Assembly (NCBI RefSeq): GCF_016802725.1 | Contig: NC_052666.1 | Location: 563,001-627,000, forward strand | From: Solenopsis invicta | Lineage: Eukaryota; Arthropoda; Insecta; Hymenoptera; Formicidae | DNA length: 64,000 bases | Direction of reading: 5' to 3' | Shown: positions 13,201 through 26,476 of the stretch, piece after piece | Layout: each line of letters starts with the position of its first letter | Numbering within the stretch: the stretch's first letter is position 1 | The notes under the pieces: generated by a model | What the model was told of the DNA's origin: nothing | The model's input: the letters and a program-made list of their open reading frames with translations, nothing else | Databases searched by the model: none | Position numbers and translations under genes: made by a program

Positions 13201-16200
13201 GACGATTACGCGGCGTGTAAGAAGCCGCAGCCTTGGGACGGAAACGCGCGGTATTGAATGTTAAAATTAAAACGTCACTATCAGCGAATGTCAATGAGGG
13301 GATAAATAACGCATTTTAGACGACGCGGTCGGGGAATAATTTCCTACGTCACGGCGGCGCCGGCGACACGAATCGGAAAGAGAATATCTTTCATTCGCGG
13401 CGAATCGAACAAAAATTCGATCGCTTGACATTAATTAGCTCGGGTAATCAGTTTGATAATGCGATCGTGCGAAAAATACGAGCGGCACCCAGCCGCTGTC
13501 GAGCGCAATATGCATCCAAGTGCAATGTACGGCGCATCTCGCGCGTAATCAATATCTACATTGCATTCATCGGGCGTCCGACGCATGTGAGATTTTACAG
13601 GATAATTTTACGCAGATTAAAAACGCGCGTCGGCTTCGCCAAGGTAACGAACGTCTCGGCGTCACGACGGACGGACGTCTCCGCGTGTGTATGTGTGTAC
13701 GCGGGACATATTTTTAGACGACGCGAGTAAAAGGACGCTGCATCGCGATTTTTACGACTTAAATAAGCGGCCGGGAATAGGTGACGTGTTCCTTGAAATT
13801 ATTTAGCGACGTGAGTGAAAAATAATGACGAAGCTGACAACGGAGGAGCAAGGTGGGTGTGAGGAGACCTAATAGGTGACGAGCAAATATTTTTCTTTGA
13901 GACCGTTCTGTGTTACGCGGTGTCTATCCGTTTAATTAAAAATGTTTTTTATCAATTTGAAGCGAAATTGTGCGGCAAGCGTGTGCCGACGATAACAGTC
14001 AACGTAACGATTAAAAGTGGTGACAATTATTTTTATCGCCGGGAAATAACACGGTATCGTCGTATTTATTCACTGGTCTCTGTCATCATTCCCTCGATTA
14101 TTCTAATTATCGCATTTTTATACGTGCCACTGCACTGACCCGATTGCGAAGACACTTCTTTGTCACGTTTTTTAATAAAACGGGAAAAAAATCATTTACG
14201 AGAAGATTACGGTTAAAAGAAAAATAAGAAGCTTGCCCGAGGAGATTCTCTTCTCAATAACAATTTTTATGTAGAAAAGAATTTTTAAGCAGCTTTGGGA
14301 AATTCCTCCGACTTAATCGATTGTTCGAGAAATAAAAGCATAACACGTCGTATACGCAAAACAATAGTTACCTTTTTCCCACCCATCAGAGATGGGCATT
14401 ATTCATTAACTTTTTATTTGAATAATACAAAATTTAAATATAATTATAATTCACTTTTTTATTGAATGATGAATAAAAATTTCTTATTTAATATTAAACA
14501 CAATTAAAATGATATTTCTCTAATGTTTCTGAACGCAGGAAAGTATTTATTCATTATTCAAAAATGACCAAATAACGATTAAATTTTTATTCGTTATTTT
14601 TAAGTAACTAAATAACGATTAAATTTTTATTCATTATTTACAAGTGGCTAAATGACAAATGAATTTTTATTCGTCATTCACAAGTGACCGAACAACAAAT
14701 AAATTTTTAATCATTATTCAACGGAAATAAAAATTCTGAATAAATATTTATTTACCAATCGTGATTCGTTAAATGTCAATCATGCCCATTTCTCCTCCGA
14801 TTCTGTTTGACGAAGTTTCAACGAATTTTATAATTGAACGAATCGCTGTGAATGTGGAATTTAGTTTTTATTAAATTAAACAAATATGCGTGTAACAAAA
14901 ATAACCCTTTTTTCCGGAAAATCCATTCGCAATTTCGCGGACACGTACGTGTCCTCGTTCTAAATCTTTTTAAGAAGATTTAGTCGCACGATCGCCAACG
15001 CGTCCTTGAATACATTCACGGTAATAAATCGACTTTAACGTCCTCACGAATAAGTTGTTCGATACTTACGAAGCTTATCAATTTCAATAAAAATAGTCGA
15101 CACGCGAAAGAAAATCAAGTCACGTTCTTTCCTTCGGGAAACAGAATTGAACTTTTATGTTTAATTCCGTAAAGCGTAATAATAATGCACATTAAAATTT
15201 TCTCATCTAATACATCTTATTCCTTGAGAGTTTCTGCGTGTACACAAATAGCAAATTAATAGAGATCGTGTAATCGTGATATTACGATTATATGATAAAA
15301 ACATTGCCTATATTACTTGCATCGATCATATCTCATAGCACACTTTGTTTACCAGACAGGTAATAGGATGTGCGTGAAAGGTTTTCCTCACGTTCGATGG
15401 ACGTTCGTATTATTATAGGCGCACCCATTAAATTCCATTACGAGCATGCTTTTTCGCTTGCTTTCTTATTTCGCCGCAATTTGCGATATCAGAGCGGAAA
15501 CTACGACAATCAATGTCAATGTTACGCGCGCTGTCATCGAGTCACTCACATTCGAGAACGTGCCTTCCTTTCTTTCCGAGCGAAATACGAGTACGTATGA
15601 AATGACGACAAAATTCACGAGAACAAGAGAAAAAAAATAGATCGAGCAAAAAAAAAAGAATACGAGGATTATGAAAATCTTAAAAACACGCAAGTATCAA
15701 TAACAAAATGTTTTTATGATATTTATAACAAAACGTAGCATTTTCATCGATGACTCCACTGACGGCTTGCGTCACGTTAGAATTCGTCTCGGAAAAATGT
15801 GCGGTTCAAATGTCAGATAACGAGAAGCGCCCCGAGAGACGAAAGCAGTCGAAACGTTTCCCAATCCTTCCGGCCACGCTTTTCCGGTGTAAAAGTACCA
15901 AAGAATTCGAAGGGATTGGTAATGCAAGTCGCGTGGATGTTGATAAAATTATTTTAATCGTATATCCAATATTATTTTTCTTTTACGATAAGAGACACCA
16001 AAGTGTAGTACTCTGAAATTGCCAAGAGTAACCGCGGTTAACAATTTTATTAATTTAAAAACGGACGTTTCGACTCAGCTTCGATGATTTCGTCATCTTC
16101 AGCTACAGTTACTTTTGTCTTGAGCGCAGTTACATACGTTAAATTAATAAAATTGTTAATTCTACGCACCAACAACCGCGGTTACTCTTATTAGCCCATT

Positions 16201-19200
16201 AATAGTTGATTATTATTTTTCTGTTCCATCAAATTTTACCGCAGCTTGTATTAACGTCTGAGAAAGAGAGAAAGAAAGAGAGAGATATCTATTTATTATA
16301 AGATTTATTCCATATTTTAAATGAAATAAATCAATTTAGCAAGATGAATAAAAGAAGGCATGATAACCTCCGCTGCGAAACAATTCATCAGGACGATAAA
16401 GCTGAAGAGACAATTCTTGCAGGTAATGAACAATCTGTCTCCGAATAAATTGTATCTGAGATAAATTACATTAACCGCGCCAGCATCACAGTTTACGTAG
16501 GATCGCGTACTAACAAGATAACAGACAAGAATAGGACTGGAAACGACTGGTGACTCTTAATGATCTAATGTGTCAATAATCGCCAATTATAGCTATGACG
16601 GCTGGTTTGTCTACGAGCTTACATCTCACGCAGTGTTTATCCTTTCGTTATTTTCTTGGAACTCTGTCGTTTATTCCTTGCTGTTCCGATAAAATTATTT
16701 AGATTTCGCATGATTTGTTATTGTAGCACAGAAACTTTATTATTCAATGTTAAAAGTGCCTTTCATTGTAAAATTGACAAGACAAATAGCATATTTTTTT
16801 TTTAGATTGTCACAAAAATATTTTTCTGCGTAACTTAAGACTGTACCTAATATAATTTAATCGGAATTGAGTAGTAACTAGTTAAAGAGCTAAAGGTTAA
16901 TTAATTAAGTGAAAAGTTAGTAACTTCTAACTTAACTCAGTTAATTTTTAATGATTTAATTTTTAACTAGTTATTTTTGAAACGCATTAACTTTAAATCA
17001 TTAACTTTTCTCCCAAGTTAAAAATTTATCTATGTGTAAGAAAAAATTGTAAAAAAAATACATTTCCATATAAGAAATGAGATTACTTTGTTATATATCA
17101 TTCAAATTTAATTTACATGTAAAATATTACGTTTGTTTGTTAATCTATATTATAATTGTTTTGAGTAATTTTATTTAATTTTAAAGAATTACGATTTTGT
17201 AATTTAATATGAATGTTTTACGAAATTAATTTCTAATTTAACTCAAGTCAATTTACTCTTAACGTAACTTTTAACTAGTTAGTTTTTCGTTCGTGTAACT
17301 TTTAACGTACCTAAATTAATTTTATAAACCATTAACTTTAACTTGATTTAGTTCAAAAAGATGTATCAACTTACCCAACCCTGAACTTAATTTATATAGA
17401 TCTATATATTTCTAATGTAATCTATACAAAATATAACCACTTTCGTGAGGCAAATCCGAAATAATGACCAGCGCGATTGTTAACTCAAGAAAAGTGCTTA
17501 ACCGTTGTCCTAGATTAAGTGACCGCGCTCTTGTGGTGGAAAGTCAGATAAAAAGAATGTAGAAAAGTCCAAGTATGCAAATGTTCCATGGTATGCGCAT
17601 TTGTGGGTACTCGCTCGAGATAACACGCCTCTTTCTTTCTTTCTTTCTCTCTCTCTCTTTCTCTCGCTCTCCTTGGACAAACAAGTAGATGCAGGTTGAC
17701 TTTAAAGCCTGATAGCTGATAAGGAATCAAGTGGCTGAAATGGTTTCGAGAGAACGCTGTTACACCAGAGAGGGTGCGAAACTGTGACGCTAAATAATTC
17801 GGATTCTCTCAAATTCACAAAATTAAAACTGAAAATTTGGAAGAATAATTTAACAGCGATATTTTGAGAATGGAAAGATATAAAGAAATATCAGTATTTC
17901 TTTTTCACGCGGAATGAAATCTGAATTAAAAGATTCGTGCGCGTACACGAAGAAATTTTTCAGAAAGTTTTACAAACTTTAAAGAAATTGATATGTGTTG
18001 TAACATGCGAGTTAACTAAATTAAAATTAAATTGAATTATATTATATTAAATTTAATTTAAATTTAATTTTAAAAAATTGAAAATATTTATATTTACATT
18101 ATTTCTAATTATTCGAAATGCGAGGATCGAAAATAATCTACGTGATACTGATTTGTGACATTAATCTATTTATTCGATACGTACAATAATAAAGGAGATA
18201 ACACATATCTTTATCTCCTTATCGGAGATAACGAGGCGATTTCTATTTATTAAAATTTTTAATCATTCTATTTTCGTATATACACTGGATAAGATTCGCG
18301 GTTATAATATAAACGGACGTCCAAAGTCCTGAATATTCTAACGAGCAGAAAAATATTGGAGGATGGTACAAAGATGAATCGAAGTGCCCAGTCGACCGCG
18401 GAATGCGTCATCTGTCGCCATTTGCTTTCGCCAATGCCAAATACGAGCGAGCGCGCATACATTATGATGATCACGAAGACGGTGTTAACACGCACAAGAC
18501 GAAGCATATCAACGGCTCGATTGAGAACCCAAACAAGACGTCCGACTTCCAGACGTCGCCTTCGACGAAGCAGAAAATATACTCGCCGTGCGAGCAGAAA
18601 ATGCTCGTGCGAAAGAATGATTTTATGAGAAGCCGCCGCGCGAGAATAATTTTATCTCGAATCGATATTCCTCGTAATCGCATTTTTATCGGACGCCTAA
18701 TTACATGTCACGCTCTTATCGGTAAACGATTATCCTAATAACGAATACGCTGCTGTTCTCTCATAATATTAGTGTTGTGAAATCATTTTTATCATGAATG
18801 AAATATTAATTGATTACATCGTGATATAAATTTTCCACTTTTTTTTTAAATATTTGTTTGCGACGCTAAACGTTAAGACTTGAAGCGAGCCTGAGAGAAA
18901 TTCTAGTTCAAATGAATTAAAATTCCCAACATTATCGAAGTTTATAACTGAAAAAAATCCTTGCAATTGGTGGAACGCGAACGTCCTCCCGCCCGAGGTG
19001 TAGAGCGCAGTCAAAGAAACCAGTTTTTAAAACGTGACTCATAATTGTCCCCCATATCATAGGAGAAACCCCATAAAAATAGCTCAGCCAGAACTCGTTC
19101 TGGCATCGGCGATACGCGACATGAGAAAATGCACGAGTTATTTTAAGTTACGTCGCAGTTTCTAGACACGCTGTAACAAATAAGAATATACGGGGTGTCC

Positions 19201-22200
19201 CAGATTCCATGCACCTAACGGCCAGTACGACCGATTTCGAGTTTCAATTCTTGTTTCGCCAAAATAACGGCCACTGAATTATTGAATTGGAACGCTCGAT
19301 ATTCTTCGTTGTAATAAAACTAAAATTGTATGTCGTAGATATACAGATAACATTGGCTCTATCAAGCAATAGAGATCTAGATACGATAAAAGTATTAAAT
19401 TATTGCGAAAGATTATATTTATCACACTTGTCAAATAGAATCAATTTTTTTCATCATTTAGAGAAAATTTTATTCAATAACTTTCTCGAATAATTTCGGT
19501 TTTATTTATTTAATACAAAATATTATTTGAAAAAAAAATTATTGCGAAAGATTATATTTATCACACTTATCAAACAGAATCAATTTTTTTTCATCATTTA
19601 GAGAAAATTTTTTCGATATCTTTCTCGAATAATTTTGGTTTTATTTATTTAATGCAAAATATTATTAAAAAAAAAATTATTGTAAAAGATTATATTTATC
19701 ACACTTGTCAAATAGAATCAATTTTTTTTCATCATTTAGAGAAAATTTTTTCAATACCTTTCTCGAATAATTTCGCTTTTCTTTTTTCAATACAAAGTAT
19801 TATTTGAAAAAAGAAAAAGTTTGAAAGAAAACTTTGCCAACTTAGTATCTTGATTAAACTAGTTGTCATAATTGCAATTTAATATAATTCTATTTATATG
19901 TGTGTTATCATACTTTAATTATCATATTTTTTATCAAAAACTTTTATGATTTATACACTGTTTAAAATATATCCGGTGAATAATTTTGCAAAGATAAGTA
20001 TATCCGGAACACGTAATGGCGCTGCCAATAACGGCGTCTATGTTATTTTTATACGCTTATGTCGGTGATATGGATAAGATGCGCTAGAGGTTGCATAAAT
20101 CTTATCATCCGGAAGTGACACAATAGCTAACATATTCTGTCTATGTTAATATAAACTCTCCCTTGTTTCATATCTACCTGTCGCGCTTAATTGCTTCTCA
20201 GCTGTTTATAATCTTTTTAAAACTAAAAAATCATTTTACTATAAATATATAATCTTCTATTTATTTTTTATCATTTAGTAAAGTAAAACTTTTTAGTAAA
20301 GTATCCAATTGTCTATTTAAAATGCTACAAATTGTTTCCTCGGAATTTTTTACGAGTAACAACAGGACCATTCTGTTTTAAAAAGTCTGTTGCCACTTTC
20401 AGAATAAATAGGACGTCGTTGTCGAAGGATTTTCTCATTTTCTAAATGGAAACGTGAATTTTTATTCCCTCACCTCCCCTTCTCTTTTTTTTCCAATATC
20501 TCGTTGTAATATCGAAGTTTCCGTTACCGCAATTAAATCATATCCGTCGTTTCTCGAATCGTATCGACGGGAGGGATCGTTAAACCGTATACACAATGTA
20601 ACAGTATCGCTGTGAGATATTGCCATTCCCATTTCCTTTTATCTTGCCTTTATAGTCTCGAGAAAATTCTATGCAATTGCGTTAAACTAAACGATAAGAT
20701 TAAGGAAAGATCTCATCTCAAGTTCCGAGTATCGTCGATGTTATCGAGGAAAAAAAATGTTTGACGGAGCAAACATCGCATTTCTGGTTCAAGTAATCTC
20801 TACCGGCTTGCAGAATCTCCGTACTAAATGTCTCCGAATTTCTATCTTGTTCGAAATATATCTCATTTAACGGAGAAACCGCTTTTAAAATTCTTTCAAT
20901 GAATTATATGAAACATTTAATCGTTAATTAAAAAAAAATATGTATATGGAATCGCGCGATCGCTTTCTGGACGCAAAATCATGCGAAAGTCATATCATTT
21001 CTCTTATTTACACGATGAGGAATAGAACACGTAGCTTTACAGTAGCAGTCATCGCCGGAAGTATGTACAACAGTTTAATGACACGTGTGAAACTCTCACA
21101 ATCGTCCGTCCACGCTTCACTGCATACGTGAACGCGATACGGGGGATTTTTCTTCCCGTCTTGCGTGATGCTATGCCATCCATCGATGGGCACAGACCGG
21201 TAATCTTGAAACCATCGGTGAATCGAAAATCAGTCATTTCCTCACGAAGCAAAGTTGTCTGTCCGACTATCATTAGCGCAAATATATATAATACTCTGTT
21301 ATAATTTACTATTGATATATCAGGCAAATTTATTTAAGCCTCTGGGGTTCGTTCGAAACAGTTGATTCTTTTTTTTTTAATTTCCTTACAACCCAAGTAA
21401 ATTAAAAGAAAATGATTGCACATTAAAAACCTTTTGCAAGACACGCCGTACATTTCGTCGACAATGAGAAACTTATTTAAATAGGATAAATTAAAAAAAC
21501 TTTTATCTCATTTTAAATTTATAGGTATTACAAATTAATTCCATCATTTTTTTCCGTAATGCTAGCTTGCTCGCATTTTTTTATATTTCATAATTTTTTA
21601 TATATATTTCACAAATTATTCTTTCTCTGTAATTGCTATTTGATATAACTCGTATCAAAGCCTTTGCCTTGCGCTTTAGAAGCTTGAGGAAGAAACGAGT
21701 CTCGTTTCGATTGTGTAATTGAAATGCGACGATTTTCTGACGTGCTCGATTGCGAGCTATATATTAAACGTATCCGCGGTGGTAATTGAAGAGTCGTTGA
21801 GAAGGCTCAAAACTCTACACGGTCAATGGATCGGCCAATAGCACCACGCATTTCGGTCCGACCGTAATATAACGAACGTGTTGTAACTCACAATGCCGTT
21901 AACTATTGCGATCGTATGTATGTGATAAACCCTTTGTAACGACAATATATGCGGATCATACTAACGAGACTCGCCTGCATTTTATATTGGACATTTTCGA
22001 GCAAACGCAATTCACTGTGACGAGATAACGTTCTCGGTTAACAAAATACTTGTTTTATTAATCAAAATTTCATTAAATAATTTATATATTTGTATTTATA
22101 TTATCTAATAATACATATAACAAATTTGAAATTTATATAAACGAGGTAAAGTCAACATTTTTGTAATTAAATTTAATTAAAAATTTTTAAGAAATGGTAT

Positions 22201-25200
22201 AATCCAATTTCCTTTTTATACACGAGACACGTTGAAATATTTATCGTACAATTATAACGTCTTCCAATTAAGAATGATCGAGTATAATTGAAAAAGAACG
22301 TAAAGATTTTTTTTAGCAGATTTCACATCGAGAAATTATAAAATTGAGTTTCTGTATACTTAAACGTTCACTTTATGATTTCTTTTATATTTAGACAAAT
22401 AATAATTAATAAGAGCAGCGAGCAAAATATCAATTTTCTTGACGAGAGGTAATATATGATTTTGATTTCGGCAAGTTTTTCGATGCTAAACACACCGACA
22501 CGCCAGAAGGCTTTTCAGGCCAGCGAGCGACATAATGACGAGTGCGACGCAAGCGTCGTCATTGTCGTCATCGCCATCAGTGCGTTTACCACTAGCCATT
22601 ACCGTCATAAAATTGGTTTCTCCGTCTCTTCTCGAAGTACAAAAAGAACACGTAAAAAAGAACAAGAAAAGAGAGAGAGAGAGAGACACACACACACACG
22701 CACAAATCATACAAGATCACTGCAGCGAGGGCCAAAGACCTCTCGCTTGTTCTGTTTCTCTGAAGTCCAGTTCTCCGTCCACTCGTGAGTGTCGCGGTTT
22801 TCGGTGAAAGCGACCATTGTTCGTCCAGCGTGTCCTTTTTTTCTGACCCGAGAAAAGGAATAGAATGAGAAGGAACACGGATTCTTGGCCTTGCACCAGA
22901 ACGCGAACGGATCCGGACGATTGCGTGTTGCACGCTGGAGATAGATTTAACACCATTATGTGCGATTTCGCGTTCAGAGATAAAAGTGACTTTAATAAGT
23001 CCCAATAAGCTGAATTAAGCTTTCATATCGAATTAAAAGCTACGATTTTGAAACATTCTTCTACTTGAATTTAATTAAAAAAGACTTTTAACAATCTTAT
23101 TTCATTTCTCAAGATTTATATTAACAATCCTTTTTTTATTTTGTGAATATTAATTATACTTTTAATTTTCAACTGTTGCTTAATTTCGTGATTTTCTTAT
23201 GTTCCATCATGATTTTATTATTAAAGAGTGCAACACATTTTTCCTTCACATGTATAAATTGATTAAAATTTGATTTTGACTGATATAATTACACGTTTTC
23301 GCGAGTAACACATTCCGAACTTGATTTTCATCGGGGGGTTGGAAAAATCGTTCCGCTGAAGACGTTTTCGTTGAAGTGGAGAACAACTCGGCGCGACAAA
23401 CGGGGCGACAGTTTTGCGTCAGTCGCGCGGTGCTTACGTAAACGCAAGGACGTGACCGCGTGGTCGCGGAGGAAACTGCAAGCGACTTTTCAAGCCTGGC
23501 ACACCTGTCGCCGGTGGTCTCCTTCGTCGACGACGAGGAAATATTCGCGCGATACGTCAGCGACACGCTCCGATAACTTTTCCGACGCGCAATCTGGCTC
23601 GTTAGCGTTCGCGAAATTTATTATCGCGTTCGTATCCACTAAATAGATAGTACAGATAAACGCGAGTTGCGAGATAACGGTGAACGCAACGCCGAACTTT
23701 GGCACTGTATTATCTGCAACTTGATGCAACAACCTCAAAAGCTGCTTGGGGGAACAAACAAAAATTATTAATTATTAATTATGTTACATAAAATCAGACA
23801 GTAGGTGCACTTGTTAACGCTTTGAACGTTACCATTATTACAGCTTGCTTTGCAACGATGAAAAGCATTACTCGTTGAAAATGAATATCTAACGTTAGCC
23901 GTATCCTTATCATTAGATAAATAATCATCAATCGCGATCCAGAAGTCGTTTGAAAGTGACATAATTTCGTAGTAAGTCGAATTATCATAAATTTGTTGGT
24001 AATAAATGCATTATAGTGATATACAATTCTAGTGACACGTCAAGAATGGCAGATGCTGCCACTGTCGAAGTAGTGTCGTAAGTATTACAACGTATCGCAC
24101 TAATAGTTGCTCAATTAATAATACATCCTTTATGATCATTGCACAATTGATGCGGAAAACGCGCGAGTATCTTTTTTGGACGTAGCATTACACAATCGTG
24201 ATGGCGATAAGAAAAGTGACTTTGCTTTATCGTTGAATTAGAGCTCGGATATCTGCGATATAAATTAGTAAATATAAATTGAATCCGAGCAATACGTTTC
24301 AAGTGTGTATACAATGGATTAAAGACCACGTAAAAATGATAAATAAATATATTGAAAATTTCTGGAACTAGTAAACGATTCGAACGATCGCGATCTAATG
24401 TCAAGTTGCACAATAAAATTCGATGCGATCATCGGCGATTTTTATCAGTCCAACAATTTCGCGTTTAATGGATCTTTTCGAAATCTTTATGTAGCAATCG
24501 CGCTCCCGGCGATAATTAGCTTTCTATTTATCGGTACAACTCGCGAGAACGCTAATGAATAGTAGAAAGGACGGATCGGACGTCTCACGATTCGTTCTGA
24601 CACGGAGAAGACAACGTCTTGCCTTCTTCGTCAAGAGAGTCGGCAAACGGTACATTTGCCCCAATTAATCGGACAACAGAATTGTGAGAGAAATGCAAAT
24701 GACGTTCTCGTGCCTGACATTAATCGCCTCGATAAAATCGCACTTGCCCAAGATTAATTCCTAATTGGAATAACCGTTTCAATGAGCGAAGAAAAATACC
24801 ATGCAATTGTGCTTAAGTAAAATTATGTTGCGTTGCGACAGCGTGACATCGTAATAGCATATTTGTTGTAATAATACCAATAATGCATCAGGGATTAATT
24901 TTAATTAATTATGAGAAAAAAACGTGCTTGCAACTTTTGAGTTTATATGTGTGCGTGCGTGTATGCGTGCGTGCGTGTGTGTGTGCGTGCGTGCGTGTGC
25001 GTGTGCGTGCGTGCGTGTGTGCGTGCGTGCGTGTGTGTGTGTGTATTTATTTATTTATTTATTTATTTATTACGGCTAACTATTGTGTGCTTTTAAATTC
25101 ATCAAGGTAGCAGATAGATAATATATGCGCGCGCACATATACAACGGAAACGTGTGCTGGTAACGACTACATTTCTAATGAATTCCGGGAGAAGTTTTTT

Positions 25201-26436
25201 ATGCGGGATCTTAATTATCCTCGCGATACACACATTTACGCTTTTATACATCGCGATTGCAAGAGGCTACCATGCAAACGCGCGCATATAGAGGATAGTT
25301 TCATTTTCTTTCTCGCCTTGTAATTGCGTCCCGTTAGTCACTCCTGGTCCTTCGGCTGAAATTAATTACGTCTTGGCAATGCTTGCACATTCGTTGCAGC
25401 GCCGGTGCGTACTAAGACGTGTGCATGTGCATGTGCATGTGCATGGCGTAGCATACCGGTCGTGTAAATATTTGCGCGTACAGCGACTAATTTATCCGCG
25501 CGCGCGAGCAAACTTCTGAATTCGTCGAAACACCGAACGCGATGGAAACCAGAGATCCGCGTCTGACTAGCGAGAAATAAGCTGTGTCGTCACGGCGAAT
25601 TTCCGTCTACGGCGAGAGCGGTGAAAGTTGAGAAATGGACCGCAAAACGTTCCTTTGCTCACGAAACAGTTAATATTTAAATAAATCATTTCGGTGAAGT
25701 GTTCTTTCTAAAGGTCTCGACTCTTTTACTATCGCATTCATTTACCTCAGAATGGTATATCAACGAGATTTGCATCAAAATAATTATACGCGTGTGTATG
25801 TGTGTGTGTATGAATAAAATTATATTAAATTGTAGCAATAGGGATTATTGTAGCAAAGTGACAATTGCACTATAAATAATCTAATAATATGATATTAAAA
25901 AACATAAAAGGGCAATAAAATTCTAATTTAAAACTGTTTTAAATAGACGGAAAATTTATGGACACGCAGCAACAACCGCGTAGACTCTCGTTACCATTTT
26001 TGTTTTATGTTTTTTTTTAAATTTGTGAGTCTTTATAACTTTACTTGATATAATGTTATTATCATTTCGTATACATGGCTTAGATTTTTATTTTATTACG
26101 TTATTCTTATATCATCCCTATTAACATTTAATGAGATTCCGTTCTTTATTCTTCTTCTGATGTATGGCAATAAAATTATTCATAGTATTATATGTAAATT
26201 CATGACTTTTTAATTTAAACTTTATAAATTGTATTTAATTTCTTCCAGGAAACATAAATATGTTAAAAGTGTGCGAGCTCGTTAATTTACTGACTTATGA
26301 TAGATAGCATCGGGCAAGAGAATTGCAAGTAAGATTCGCTCAATGAGCAGATAGTAACAGAAAACAGAAATGTAAGCAAGATTCGCTCGACGAGCAAACA
26401 CATCGTAATGTGAACGATAATGCTAGTCACTTTGCA

Positions 26437-26476
<40 letters not shown>

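Noticed and set aside
24883..25110. Cys/Val/Arg-rich frame
   Set aside because: Translation of the GTGC/GT and TTTA simple repeats.
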